A stretch of 20,330 bases of DNA, from positions 1 to 20,330 of IMG/VR virus record IMGVR_UViG_3300020438_000364. One strand, written 5' to 3'. The notes below the pieces were generated by a model. That model did not search any database. It was not told the DNA's origin and saw only the letters and a list, made by a program, of their open reading frames with translations. Shown here piece after piece: positions 1 through 6,708 of the stretch; within the stretch, counting starts at the first letter, position 1, and each line of letters starts with the position of its first letter. Source of the stretch: a virus. A program made the translations under genes and the position numbers.

Positions 1-152
1 ATCTTGTCTATTTCTACTTGTATTGCATCTGTTATATCCGAATGTTCACCTATACCAGCAGGATTACTAAGATATACCTCAACGTTTGCCTTGTGCCTTT
101 CAATCTCACCTCTAGCGTGTGATAATATTGCTTTGATTAATTGATCTCTCAT
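1..152 (-). CDS. Conserved-type hypothetical protein, 3' end cut by window
   Basis: This is the first 50 codons of a minus-strand gene whose 3' end lies outside the window. The protein starts MRDQLIKAILSHARGEIE and is followed by a run of mostly helical, charged sequence (RHKANVEVYLSNPAGIGEH). It starts with ATG at 152, and the upstream reading frame ends with a TGA that overlaps it as ATGA, a translational-coupling layout. I see no strong Shine-Dalgarno sequence. I do not recognise a domain. The sequence looks like a short soluble helical protein of the kind common between late genes of cyanophages, and no function can be assigned from what is visible. Confidence 0.7.
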   Translation of the reverse strand, partial: MRDQLIKAILSHARGEIERHKANVEVYLSNPAGIGEHSDITDAIQVEIDK

Positions 153-262
153 GTTAAATATGATACTGGTGTATAGGGAGTAGGCAGTCCTTCTATATGG
201 ACATCTTTTGTATTCCTACTAATTTGAAGTAATTCTATTATCCATAGAACCGTAAGTACCAA
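149..262 (-). CDS. Possible 37-aa ORF, or out-of-frame tail of the upstream oxygenase
   Basis: In the frame +1 to the 2OG oxygenase, the reading frame is open from just inside the oxygenase end to a TGA at 151-149 that overlaps the next ATG as ATGA. The predicted C-terminus, SRNTKDVHIEGLPTPYTPVS, looks protein-like and fills what would otherwise be a 66-nt gap. No ATG exists in this frame. The only plausible initiator is TTG at 262, which lies inside the oxygenase gene. It could instead be reached by +1 frameshifting near the oxygenase stop, or it may be non-coding. Evidence is limited to openness, composition and the junction. Confidence 0.3.
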   Translation of the reverse strand: MVLTVLWIIELLQISRNTKDVHIEGLPTPYTPVSYLT

Positions 263-815
263 CTGGTTGATAATTCATTGATACTGTATATCTATCTATA
301 CCGCTATGAAGAACAATAGAATGTTCTAGATAACCAGGAAAGAATAGCATTGAGTTCTTTGGTGGTGTGACTGTAATGTCCTCACTATTATAAGGGTTTA
401 ATGCAGAATAGTCAAATGAAAAACTGTTTCTAAGTGTTAAAGGATTCTTAAATTCTATTTTAGAATTACCTTGTAAGTATAACACAGAAGAAAAGAAATA
501 GTTCTTATGGTCATGTGTTAAAGACCATCCACCATCTTGTGTTTTTGTAGTCCAAGAAACTCCCATCTTGAAATCACATTGATCTACCATTAATAGATTT
601 CTAGCAATTTCAGTGAACATGTTCACAAAACGTTCTTCGTACTTTGTCCCTTTAAGGAAATCAACGTTATCTGATCCAGATGATTTTGAATTAGGAAGAT
701 AATCCTCCTTTTTACATAGATCAAGTATTTCTATGCTCTCTAAATCATCAATGGCATTAAAGACATAAAGCAATGGCACATTAAATGAGTCAATAATTTG
801 TGCTTCAACTGCCAT
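219..815 (-). CDS. 2OG-Fe(II) oxygenase-like protein (PF13759/TIGR02466 type)
   Basis: This 198-aa protein is probably a soluble 2-oxoglutarate/Fe(II)-dependent oxygenase. The C-terminal half has the jelly-roll signature: H101-D-H103 followed by a strand (SSVLYLQG), then an IEFKNP motif, then FFPGYLEHSI with the distal His165, and Arg175 in DRYTVSMNY as the likely 2OG carboxylate ligand. This matches the pattern of the Oxy_5 family, where the first metal element is an H-x-H-type motif instead of a clean HxD. The substrate is unknown. The N-terminal 80 residues are less recognisable. The ATG at 815 lies inside the end of a 42-aa basic ORF (11-nt overlap), so translation is probably coupled. 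It is one of three unlike oxygenases in the window. Confidence 0.75.
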   Translation of the reverse strand: MAVEAQIIDSFNVPLLYVFNAIDDLESIEILDLCKKEDYLPNSKSSGSDNVDFLKGTKYEERFVNMFTEIARNLLMVDQCDFKMGVSWTTKTQDGGWSLTHDHKNYFFSSVLYLQGNSKIEFKNPLTLRNSFSFDYSALNPYNSEDITVTPPKNSMLFFPGYLEHSIVLHSGIDRYTVSMNYQPVGTYGSMDNRITSN

Positions 816-933
816 TTAATTTGTTGATAAGAGTTTTAGTACGTTTTTTGAGTTGACGCAAACGAGCAGACGCTGACCTTGACTTGGTATTACGTCCTTG
901 CTTTCTAGGAGTTTCATGGCTTTTGAGACGCAT
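805..933 (-). CDS. Small highly basic protein (42 aa)
   Basis: A minus-strand ORF begins with ATG at 933 and ends with TGA at 807-805, inside the first codons of the downstream oxygenase gene. The product is very basic. It contains stretches such as RKQGRNTKSRSASARLRQLK and KKRTKTLINKLN, has about one third Lys or Arg, and has no Cys. An AGGG about 10 nt upstream could serve as ribosome binding site, and a late-promoter motif lies about 33 nt upstream of the ATG. A role in binding nucleic acid or packing in the virion is possible from charge alone. I do not recognise a family. The tight overlap and the promoter spacing argue that it is a real gene. Confidence 0.6.
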   Translation of the reverse strand: MRLKSHETPRKQGRNTKSRSASARLRQLKKRTKTLINKLNGS

Positions 934-965
934 CGGTCTGCCCTGTCTACTTGCTTAGTATAGGG

Positions 966-972
966 TATTTAT
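966..972 (-). promoter_or_regulatory. Late promoter motif ATAAATA
   Basis: The minus strand reads ATAAATA, matching the core of the T4-type late promoter (TATAAATA). It overlaps the stop codon of the 87-aa gene and lies 33 nt before the ATG of the 42-aa basic ORF, the same spacing seen at other late units in this window. Confidence 0.6.
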
Positions 973-1235
973 CATTTGATGTCAACCCCTTGATCATCTA
1001 TATCGTCAGGAGTAATTTTAACTGCATCTGACATAAATGCTTTTTTAAAATCTTCTACCTGTTCTATTACTTCTGGGTCTATAGGAGGACCAGATTGAAT
1101 GACAGGAGATAGCATAGCAGCAGATCCGTTTGCTAGTTGTATCCTAAAGACACATCTATTACGGTCAACCAAACTTAAATAGACACCAAGAGCAGCTTTT
1201 GCTTCCTCTTCAGTGATTTCAATAACATCATTCAT
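972..1235 (-). CDS. Hypothetical protein, acidic (87 aa)
   Basis: This short acidic soluble protein starts MNDVIEITEEEAKAALGVYL and ends in a charged tail (TPDDIDDQGVDIK). I recognise no catalytic motif, signal peptide or membrane segment. The central part (FRIQLANGSAAMLSPVIQSG) looks like a small beta-containing fold. Its ATG overlaps the end of the upstream 53-aa gene by 8 nt, so the two are probably translated from one message and may work together. The gene lies downstream of gp5 in the late tail block. No function is assigned. Confidence 0.7.
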   Translation of the reverse strand: MNDVIEITEEEAKAALGVYLSLVDRNRCVFRIQLANGSAAMLSPVIQSGPPIDPEVIEQVEDFKKAFMSDAVKITPDDIDDQGVDIK

Positions 1236-1389
1236 TAGTAAATTCCACTTTTAATTTTGCATCAGATAAAGCACCGACCATTGTCCATGCAGTTTCACCT
1301 GATACTAAGTTGTCATCACAGAAATACTGAATACTATCCTCAAGGAGTTCCTTGAGTTCTATCAGTTGCTGTTGTCTTAGTTCATCCAT
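1228..1389 (-). CDS. Small hypothetical protein (53 aa)
   Basis: A minus-strand ORF runs from ATG at 1389 to TGA at 1230-1228 and overlaps the start of the 87-aa gene by 8 nt. The product begins MDELRQQQLIELKELLEDSI, an amphipathic, probably coiled helix, and continues with a Cys and an ETAWTMVGALSDAKLKVEF end. It fills the gap between gp5 and the 87-aa gene exactly, and its composition fits a real protein. A TATAAT-like hexamer lies only 7 nt before the ATG, too close for a normal leader, and there is no clear ribosome binding site. Function is unknown. Confidence 0.65.
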   Translation of the reverse strand: MDELRQQQLIELKELLEDSIQYFCDDNLVSGETAWTMVGALSDAKLKVEFTNE

Positions 1390-1406
1390 AATAATATTAT
1401 ACCATA

Positions 1407-3962
1407 TTAATTTAAGAAAATCGAAGTTGCAGTCAGTTTCATAACTGCACCAGCAGTAAGGGTCATAGCACCACCAGCAATAATACTTGCAGCAGTAGAA
1501 CAGTTCATAGCAATCACACCAGCAGCAACGTTAACATTATAAGCACCAGTCAATACGTTATTATTATATCCAGTACCACCAGATGTCAATGAAATTGGAC
1601 CAGCAGGGTTACCAACCAAAAATCTGGGTATAGCATCAGTAGCAGATCCCGCAGGAGTTTGAATAATATCAACAGATCCACCAACAGCAAATATAAGACC
1701 AGTCTTGACTTTTGGTGTAGTTGGCATTGGTGAGTTGATCATACCATCAATGGTTGGAGTGATGATGTTTACAGCATTCTCAGCAGCAACTGTAAATTCT
1801 CCTGTACCATATATCTGTGATTTAACTTCATTATTCCACTCTCCACCAGTTATAGAATACTTAGTAAAGTCAGTTAGCAATGTACCACCTGCTTTAATAT
1901 GCATATCTGCACCATTAGTTACCATTTCTACATCAGATCCAAAACTAATTAAATGTTTTTGGATATTATCTTCACCATCAGATGCTTTAGGAGCACCTTG
2001 AGCATTGAAAGTTAATGCACCACCAATCGTTATATCACAATTTCCAGTAATATCTAATGCAAAATCACCATCAACAGTTAAAACTTTATCTTTATCAACA
2101 ATTTTACAATCATCACCAGAAACACTTGTAGTAAGGTTACCAGAATAACCAAGATGATCTGCTAATATAACACCTTCATCACCCTTGGTTTGTTGCTTAA
2201 CATATGCCTTTACCTTTGCCTCAAGTTCTGCATCACTTATATCATTACTATCACCTTCAACAGCTTTACTTCTCTTTTCTTCTAATTTCTTTCTGTAGTT
2301 CCACTCTGCAAATTTTGCTTGATTTAATTTAACAGATGTCCAAGTAGTTCCATTAGTTCTTGTTTCTACAGTTGCTTTACGACCAGGTGTTCCCATATAC
2401 ATCATATAGGAACCATCTATTTCAGTCTTTGCTTTTGTTAAATCTGGATCTGCATCTCTACTCAAACTATCAAATATATTATCACCAGGCAAACCAGGAG
2501 AGTTACAAGTACCCCTTGTAGTTCCCATAGTCGTTTTCAGTAAAGCAAATTCTTGTGCAGTACACTTAGTTACTCCAAATAAAGGGAACCAAGTTTTAAC
2601 ATTTGTACCACTATTATTTTTCCTATTACAACCTCCACCTAAAAGACTTGTGAATAACGTAATAAGACTGGTTATTGATGTTATGTTCAGTGCTTTCGTA
2701 AAAATCTCTGCTCCTTTTGACCATGTTTCCATAAGTTCCTTTGCTTTTTGGAAAGTAGATACGATCTTAGTAACCTTACTGATTACATCTTTCATACTAT
2801 CCAAAATTTTCTGAACATTACAAATAACATCACTAACTACTTTATCAACAGTCTGTTGGACAAATAAGATTTGACTTATAATACCCTCCATGTAACTGTT
2901 TAGTTGTGCCTTAATAGAAGAAAGAGGATCATTGATAAAACCCATGAGTTTGCTATCTTCAATACATAATGCATTAAGAATAGCAGTAACTGCAGCACGT
3001 ACTAGACCAAATTGAACAAAAGGTATACCAGTAGATCCTGCCACAATAGTAGCAATATTCAATTTCTCCATTAAGTCAGTCATTTGCTGACGAATAGCAC
3101 TAATAACCTGAGTAAATATTGCTGATAGAAAATCTTGTATCTTACCGAGAAGTTTCTCTGTTGTCTCAATCTTACCAGTAACTATATTAAGGAAATTACC
3201 TTCTTCTGTTTTAACCAACAAACCAGCAGTATCAGAAAGATCTTCTAAAAGATAACTAAGTTTATGTTCTAGAGTTCCCCAAGGACCAGAAGAACCTCTA
3301 GCTACAGGTATTCCATTATTAGCACCTCTAGGTTTTTGAGGATTACCACTACTACCATTAATACCTGGAACTGTACCAATATTATTAGGTGATCCACTAC
3401 CACCTGTTTCTAAAGTTTTTTGCGTTTCAACAGTTGATACGCTATTATTCTGGTCTCCAGGTCTACAGAAATCACCTTTTGAAATACTATCAACTTTTCC
3501 TATTTCTTCGGATGCAGGATTAACAACACCTGGACTATGTTCTGGTATCTCTTCACCTGTAAATGCAAATACTCTTTCTTTCTTTGTTGATGGATCTTTC
3601 TTAACTCTCATTACACCTATAACAATAGGCATCTGAGCATTTTCACCATCCATAAAGAAACCCATAACAATAGCACCAGGTTGCAACTGTCCCGATGATT
3701 CACCTTGACCATCATTTCCTGGTTGGCATGTATGTTGTAACACTGTTGCCCAAGGAAGATGATCTGTTTTAAGATCTGCTACGGTTCCTCCTCTAACATT
3801 AGTATAATAACCAAGAACCCGTACTTTTACCCTACCCAATTCTTCAGGATCTCTATTGTCTTCGACTTCACCTACCCACCAGAAAAAACCGTCTTTACCT
3901 ACAAAATTAATGGTAGGTTCATCGACAATTCCATCTATGCTATTAAGTTCCCTGATCGCCAT
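1407..3962 (-). CDS. 5: Baseplate hub/spike protein gp5-like, without lysozyme domain (851 aa)
   Basis: This is the central baseplate spike, the cell-puncturing device at the tail tip. The N-terminal part (about residues 25-120) reads as the gp5 OB-fold: FFWWVGEVEDNRDPEELGRV, WATVLQHTCQPG, and GAIVMGFFMDGENAQMPIVI. A Gly/Asn/Ser/Pro-rich linker follows (about 160-220), then a long helical hydrophobic region (about 230-450). The C-terminal 200 residues are short Thr/Gly/Asn-rich strands such as GAMTLTAGAVMKLTATSIFL, typical of the gp5 triple-stranded beta-helix. T4 gp5 carries a T4-lysozyme-type domain after the OB fold; I see no such domain here, although the protein is longer than the 575 residues of T4 gp5. 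A late-promoter motif lies 31 nt upstream of the ATG. Confidence 0.88.
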   Translation of the reverse strand: MAIRELNSIDGIVDEPTINFVGKDGFFWWVGEVEDNRDPEELGRVKVRVLGYYTNVRGGTVADLKTDHLPWATVLQHTCQPGNDGQGESSGQLQPGAIVMGFFMDGENAQMPIVIGVMRVKKDPSTKKERVFAFTGEEIPEHSPGVVNPASEEIGKVDSISKGDFCRPGDQNNSVSTVETQKTLETGGSGSPNNIGTVPGINGSSGNPQKPRGANNGIPVARGSSGPWGTLEHKLSYLLEDLSDTAGLLVKTEEGNFLNIVTGKIETTEKLLGKIQDFLSAIFTQVISAIRQQMTDLMEKLNIATIVAGSTGIPFVQFGLVRAAVTAILNALCIEDSKLMGFINDPLSSIKAQLNSYMEGIISQILFVQQTVDKVVSDVICNVQKILDSMKDVISKVTKIVSTFQKAKELMETWSKGAEIFTKALNITSITSLITLFTSLLGGGCNRKNNSGTNVKTWFPLFGVTKCTAQEFALLKTTMGTTRGTCNSPGLPGDNIFDSLSRDADPDLTKAKTEIDGSYMMYMGTPGRKATVETRTNGTTWTSVKLNQAKFAEWNYRKKLEEKRSKAVEGDSNDISDAELEAKVKAYVKQQTKGDEGVILADHLGYSGNLTTSVSGDDCKIVDKDKVLTVDGDFALDITGNCDITIGGALTFNAQGAPKASDGEDNIQKHLISFGSDVEMVTNGADMHIKAGGTLLTDFTKYSITGGEWNNEVKSQIYGTGEFTVAAENAVNIITPTIDGMINSPMPTTPKVKTGLIFAVGGSVDIIQTPAGSATDAIPRFLVGNPAGPISLTSGGTGYNNNVLTGAYNVNVAAGVIAMNCSTAASIIAGGAMTLTAGAVMKLTATSIFLN

Positions 3963-3970
3963 TTGATTAT

Positions 3971-4615
3971 CTAAAGGTTTTTCTGCTGTTTATATTTATC
4001 GGTAAAGAAGAAGACCTGATTACACCGATATTCATCACTAAAATATCTATCATTGCATATATTAGCACCATGAACAAATTTGTTCCCATCAAAAAGAACC
4101 ATTCTATTGTATTTTGGTGCTAAATGATCTATAAATTTATACTTATGTTTTGGTCTCCAAGGTTGATAATGTTCTGGAACTGGTGGAGTATCTCCACAAT
4201 TTTCGTATAGATTAGTCCCACACTCACAATCTTTATTGAAATATACTATTGCATTATATCCCTCATCTCTATGTGGCCACCAGACATTATCAGTATAGTT
4301 ATTATTATGCACTTCAATAAACCTAGTCATATTAGTAAGCACATCACTCACTAAAGGTTCTTGCTTACATAACTCACTTAAAAATTTAATAACATTAAAA
4401 ATTCTAGCATTTCTCTTACATAATCTCCTATCCTCAAACATCACACCATTGTTAGATGGTGTTTGTTCTATCTTCCATAGTGGAGGTTCTTCACTAAACA
4501 AATAACTTTCAACCTCTTCAGGTTTTAAATAAAAGTCATCTATGCAAAAAATAGGAGAACCATCAAGATTCTCCTGTAATATTTTTAAATTTGGATTTAA
4601 TTCAAACTCGGACAT
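3971..4615 (-). CDS. 2OG-Fe(II) oxygenase-like protein (214 aa)
   Basis: This is a probable 2-oxoglutarate/Fe(II) dioxygenase of the prolyl-hydroxylase-like group found in cyanophages. With the start used here, it has PIFCIDDFYLKPEEV near residues 21-35, the metal motif WPHRDE with His115 and Asp117, the strand AIVYFN, the distal motif FDGNKFVHGANI with His182, and Arg197 as a candidate 2OG ligand. I chose the ATG at 4615, which overlaps the CpeT-like gene by 14 nt, because the conserved sequence begins right after it and GAGA lies about 9 nt upstream. An ATG at 4654 would add 13 residues but has no better ribosome site. The substrate is unknown. It follows CP12 and CpeT-like genes and precedes gp5. 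Confidence 0.75.
   Translation of the reverse strand: MSEFELNPNLKILQENLDGSPIFCIDDFYLKPEEVESYLFSEEPPLWKIEQTPSNNGVMFEDRRLCKRNARIFNVIKFLSELCKQEPLVSDVLTNMTRFIEVHNNNYTDNVWWPHRDEGYNAIVYFNKDCECGTNLYENCGDTPPVPEHYQPWRPKHKYKFIDHLAPKYNRMVLFDGNKFVHGANICNDRYFSDEYRCNQVFFFTDKYKQQKNL
3993..3999 (-). promoter_or_regulatory. Late promoter motif ATAAATA upstream of gp5
   Basis: The minus strand reads GATAAATATA inside the end of the upstream oxygenase gene, 31 nt before the gp5 ATG. Match and spacing fit a T4-like late promoter that would give gp5 its own late transcript in addition to read-through. Confidence 0.55.
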
Positions 4616-5057
4616 ACTTGTAGATCTCATCAGCACCCCAAATAATTCTGCCATCAGAATCTAAAAATCTATCTCGCATAAAAAGTTTATGCCCATATAG
4701 ACCAAGTTCTGCATGACCTGATATTACTTGTCCATTGTCTTCCATAGTTGTGTCAAATTGACCCATCCATGCAGTTCCATCATATTCCATAATCATATCA
4801 CAATTCTCATTGCGTGTCAAACCACTATAAGTACCACCCCAATGCTCAAGTATAACTTTAGTATCGGATAGTACTTTTAGTTTTTTGTTAGTTGTTAGAT
4901 ATGGACTATGTTCCTGCTTTCTTCCCCAATGAATAGAGTGTAAGTATTCTCCATCATCTTCCCACCTAACGAATACTTGTTTGTATAACGTAGGTGATGA
5001 TTGTGCTTGTGTCTTATTAGACCAAGTTCCAAGTAAACATGATAAAAATTCTCTCAT
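4602..5057 (-). CDS. cpeT: CpeT/CpcT-like protein (151 aa)
   Basis: The sequence resembles the CpeT/CpcT family, which in cyanobacteria attaches or chaperones bilins on phycobiliproteins. Visible hallmarks are the N-terminal FLSCLLGTWSNKTQAQ, close to the family's 'L.G.fsN..QA' opening. A series of beta-strand segments follows, with Trp and Cys (HWGGTYSGLTRNENCDM), and the end is IIWGADEIYKYVRV, like the WGS..GPY.F.K end of the family. At 151 residues it is shorter than cyanobacterial CpeT (about 200), as phage versions are. The start overlaps the CP12 stop as TAATG, so the two are translationally coupled. The assignment is by pattern; a divergent lipocalin-like protein of other function remains possible. 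Confidence 0.6.
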   Translation of the reverse strand: MREFLSCLLGTWSNKTQAQSSPTLYKQVFVRWEDDGEYLHSIHWGRKQEHSPYLTTNKKLKVLSDTKVILEHWGGTYSGLTRNENCDMIMEYDGTAWMGQFDTTMEDNGQVISGHAELGLYGHKLFMRDRFLDSDGRIIWGADEIYKYVRV

Positions 5058-5284
5058 TAATCGTCATACACTAAGCACTCTGGCTCGTCAGGATGATTTT
5101 CACAGAATAGTTCAATGGTATTAGGATCATGATGGTCACCTGCCTCAATCTCCTCAATATGATGCTCACGATATACTTCTAGATCATGCAACTCTTCTGC
5201 GACATGCCTACGAGATGCAGGACTGGTTGTTGGGTTGTCAAGAATGTCTCTATCTTTTTGAATGTGTTCTTCGATAGTTTTCAT
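5057..5284 (-). CDS. cp12: CP12 Calvin-cycle inhibitor, phage version (75 aa)
   Basis: CP12 is a small, mostly disordered protein that ties GAPDH and phosphoribulokinase into an inactive complex and so slows the Calvin cycle. The C-terminus shows the diagnostic signature: FCENHPDEPECLVYDD contains the Cys pair that forms the GAPDH-binding disulphide, the Pro between them, and the terminal YDD. The middle has SRRHVAEELHDLEVYREHH, matching the family's helical AWD.VEEL core. The N-terminal Cys pair is absent, and the usual Arg after the last Cys is Leu. A GGAG lies 10 nt before the ATG, and a late-promoter motif lies 38 nt upstream. It heads a CP12, CpeT-like, oxygenase, gp5 group. It would divert host carbon and reductant towards the pentose phosphate route. 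Confidence 0.88.
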   Translation of the reverse strand: MKTIEEHIQKDRDILDNPTTSPASRRHVAEELHDLEVYREHHIEEIEAGDHHDPNTIELFCENHPDEPECLVYDD

Positions 5285-5292
5285 AATTTTTT

Positions 5293-5313
5293 GTCTCCGT
5301 TACTATAGGTAAC
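5293..5313 (-). promoter_or_regulatory. cp12 leader: hairpin next to Shine-Dalgarno
   Basis: Just upstream of cp12 the minus strand reads GTTAC-CTATA-GTAAC (5313-5299), able to form a short 5-bp hairpin. Immediately after it comes CGGAGAC with the GGAG ribosome site (5298-5295). CTATAG also occurs twice, 10 nt apart (5303-5308 and 5313-5318). Because the late promoter lies at 5322-5328, the hairpin would sit at the very 5' end of the late transcript. Confidence 0.4.
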
Positions 5314-5321
5314 TATAGCAC

Positions 5322-5328
5322 TATTTAT
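5322..5328 (-). promoter_or_regulatory. Late promoter motif ATAAATA upstream of cp12
   Basis: The minus strand reads GCATAAATAGTG, with the motif formed over the stop codon of the gp27-like gene. It lies 38 nt before the cp12 ATG and would drive cp12, the CpeT-like gene and the oxygenase as a late unit. Confidence 0.6.
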
Positions 5329-6704
5329 GCACCAATGGTATCTTTAAGTAGCATTAACTCGGTTCTAAAACTTGTTCCATCACCAGCAGAAGCATGTGCT
5401 ACACCAGCAATTAAGTATCTTCCGCTATATTTTTTATCCAATTCTGGTTTAACACCAACCTTTAAAGTAGATGGAATCTTAACACTAATACCTTTACCAG
5501 CATAAAAATCCAATTTACCTGGTACACCAATAGATAATTTGATATTTCTAATAGTTTCCAATCTCAACCATTGATATGCTTGCAGTTCAACCAACTCAGA
5601 ATAGTTTGCTTGAGGATTTTGTTGATACTTTGGATCAAATATTTGATTAGGCATCATAGTAAAACGAACCCTTTTAGGGAAGTTTACAATATTTTTTATA
5701 CTGGTATCCATAGTATTAATTGGATTGACCTTATTGGTTCCACCTATATGAGACATCTTCTTCCATATAGGAGTAACACCATATTTAAATTCTGATTGAG
5801 AAAAATCTTTACTTCCACCAACTTTAGATTTTGCTATGTTAACAGGATCAAAACCAATACTATATCCAGCCCAAGTACCATGTCTCAACCCCATTAGATA
5901 ACTTTTCTCATCAGGAAATACTAATGTATCAATCAAAAATTCATCACTTTCACCACCATCCATAGAGGTTTTTGGAGTATAAACATATTCATAAAGTCTT
6001 GCCTTACCTTTAGTCTTATCGGTCTTATCAGTTTTTTGTTCATTAACATCTTCAACCATCTTATCAACTGATTGAAAATTAAATCCTAATGCATTTTCCC
6101 AGAAAATAAATCCATTTTGTAATGTTCCACCTTTATTTGTTTTACGAATACTACGCTGACACATCCAGTAAATAAGATCTATTGGTCTCCAATTAGGAAC
6201 AATCATAGTCTGTTTATTCATTGTCTGTTCCAAAAAGACTTTTTTAGTCGTACCAATATATTTCTTATCTTTCAATAACTTTTTAATAATTTGCGATGCC
6301 TCAACATCACCCTTAAATACTTTTTCAGTATGACCAAAGACATTCAGTACTTCATTTTTTATAAACTCATTAGAAGTAGCATTGATACGATAAAGTTCAC
6401 CACCTTGAGTTGATCTAACTCTGTCCACAATTTCATAAGATCTCATAATGTAACTACGTTTTTCATCAGGAGTGTCCAATTGCAATTGAAATTCCTCAGA
6501 ACCTGTCAGAGAATTAATCAATCCACCCATATCTTTGATAATAAAACTTGCTTCTATAGTTGCTGACTGAATAGATTCAAAAACTTCCCATCCTTGGAGA
6601 TATTCTATCAATTCATATTTTCCTTTAGCATCAGTAACCTTTTTCCCATCTCTAATAATACTGAAAGATGCTTGAACCTCTGATGCCTTTTGCTTCATTG
6701 CCAT
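5325..6704 (-). CDS. 27: Baseplate hub protein, gp27-like (459 aa)
   Basis: This is probably the baseplate hub that sits between tail tube and spike. It is rich in beta structure, with an N-terminal half reading like a phage tube/hub fold (ATIEASFIIKDMGGLINSLT, FQLQLDTPDEKRSYIMRSYE, GELYRINATSNEFIKNEV). It continues with a Trp-rich segment (VPNWRPIDLIYWMCQRS) and an NGFIFWENALGFNFQSVDKM element typical of hub proteins that read a second barrel. The C-terminus (KYSGRYLIAGVAHASAGDG) also resembles gp27/gpD-type hubs. T4 gp27 has 391 residues. Position between the tape-measure genes and gp5 supports the call. The start MAMKQ at 6704 has AGGCG about 10 nt upstream; Met3 is an alternative. Assignment rests on pattern and context. 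Confidence 0.65.
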   Translation of the reverse strand: MAMKQKASEVQASFSIIRDGKKVTDAKGKYELIEYLQGWEVFESIQSATIEASFIIKDMGGLINSLTGSEEFQLQLDTPDEKRSYIMRSYEIVDRVRSTQGGELYRINATSNEFIKNEVLNVFGHTEKVFKGDVEASQIIKKLLKDKKYIGTTKKVFLEQTMNKQTMIVPNWRPIDLIYWMCQRSIRKTNKGGTLQNGFIFWENALGFNFQSVDKMVEDVNEQKTDKTDKTKGKARLYEYVYTPKTSMDGGESDEFLIDTLVFPDEKSYLMGLRHGTWAGYSIGFDPVNIAKSKVGGSKDFSQSEFKYGVTPIWKKMSHIGGTNKVNPINTMDTSIKNIVNFPKRVRFTMMPNQIFDPKYQQNPQANYSELVELQAYQWLRLETIRNIKLSIGVPGKLDFYAGKGISVKIPSTLKVGVKPELDKKYSGRYLIAGVAHASAGDGTSFRTELMLLKDTIGA

Positions 6705-6708
6705 TCTA

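Noticed and set aside
1396-1401. TATAAT hexamer before the 53-aa gene
   Set aside because: No -35 element, and it lies only 7 nt from the start codon, so it would leave almost no leader.
1705-2001. 98-aa plus-strand open frame inside gp5
   Set aside because: It is the complement of the Gly/Thr-rich beta-helix coding part of gp5, has no ribosome site and looks unlike a protein.
4615-4654. Earlier ATG of the second oxygenase
   Set aside because: It would add 13 residues within the CpeT-like gene without a better ribosome site; recognisable sequence begins at the ATG at 4615.
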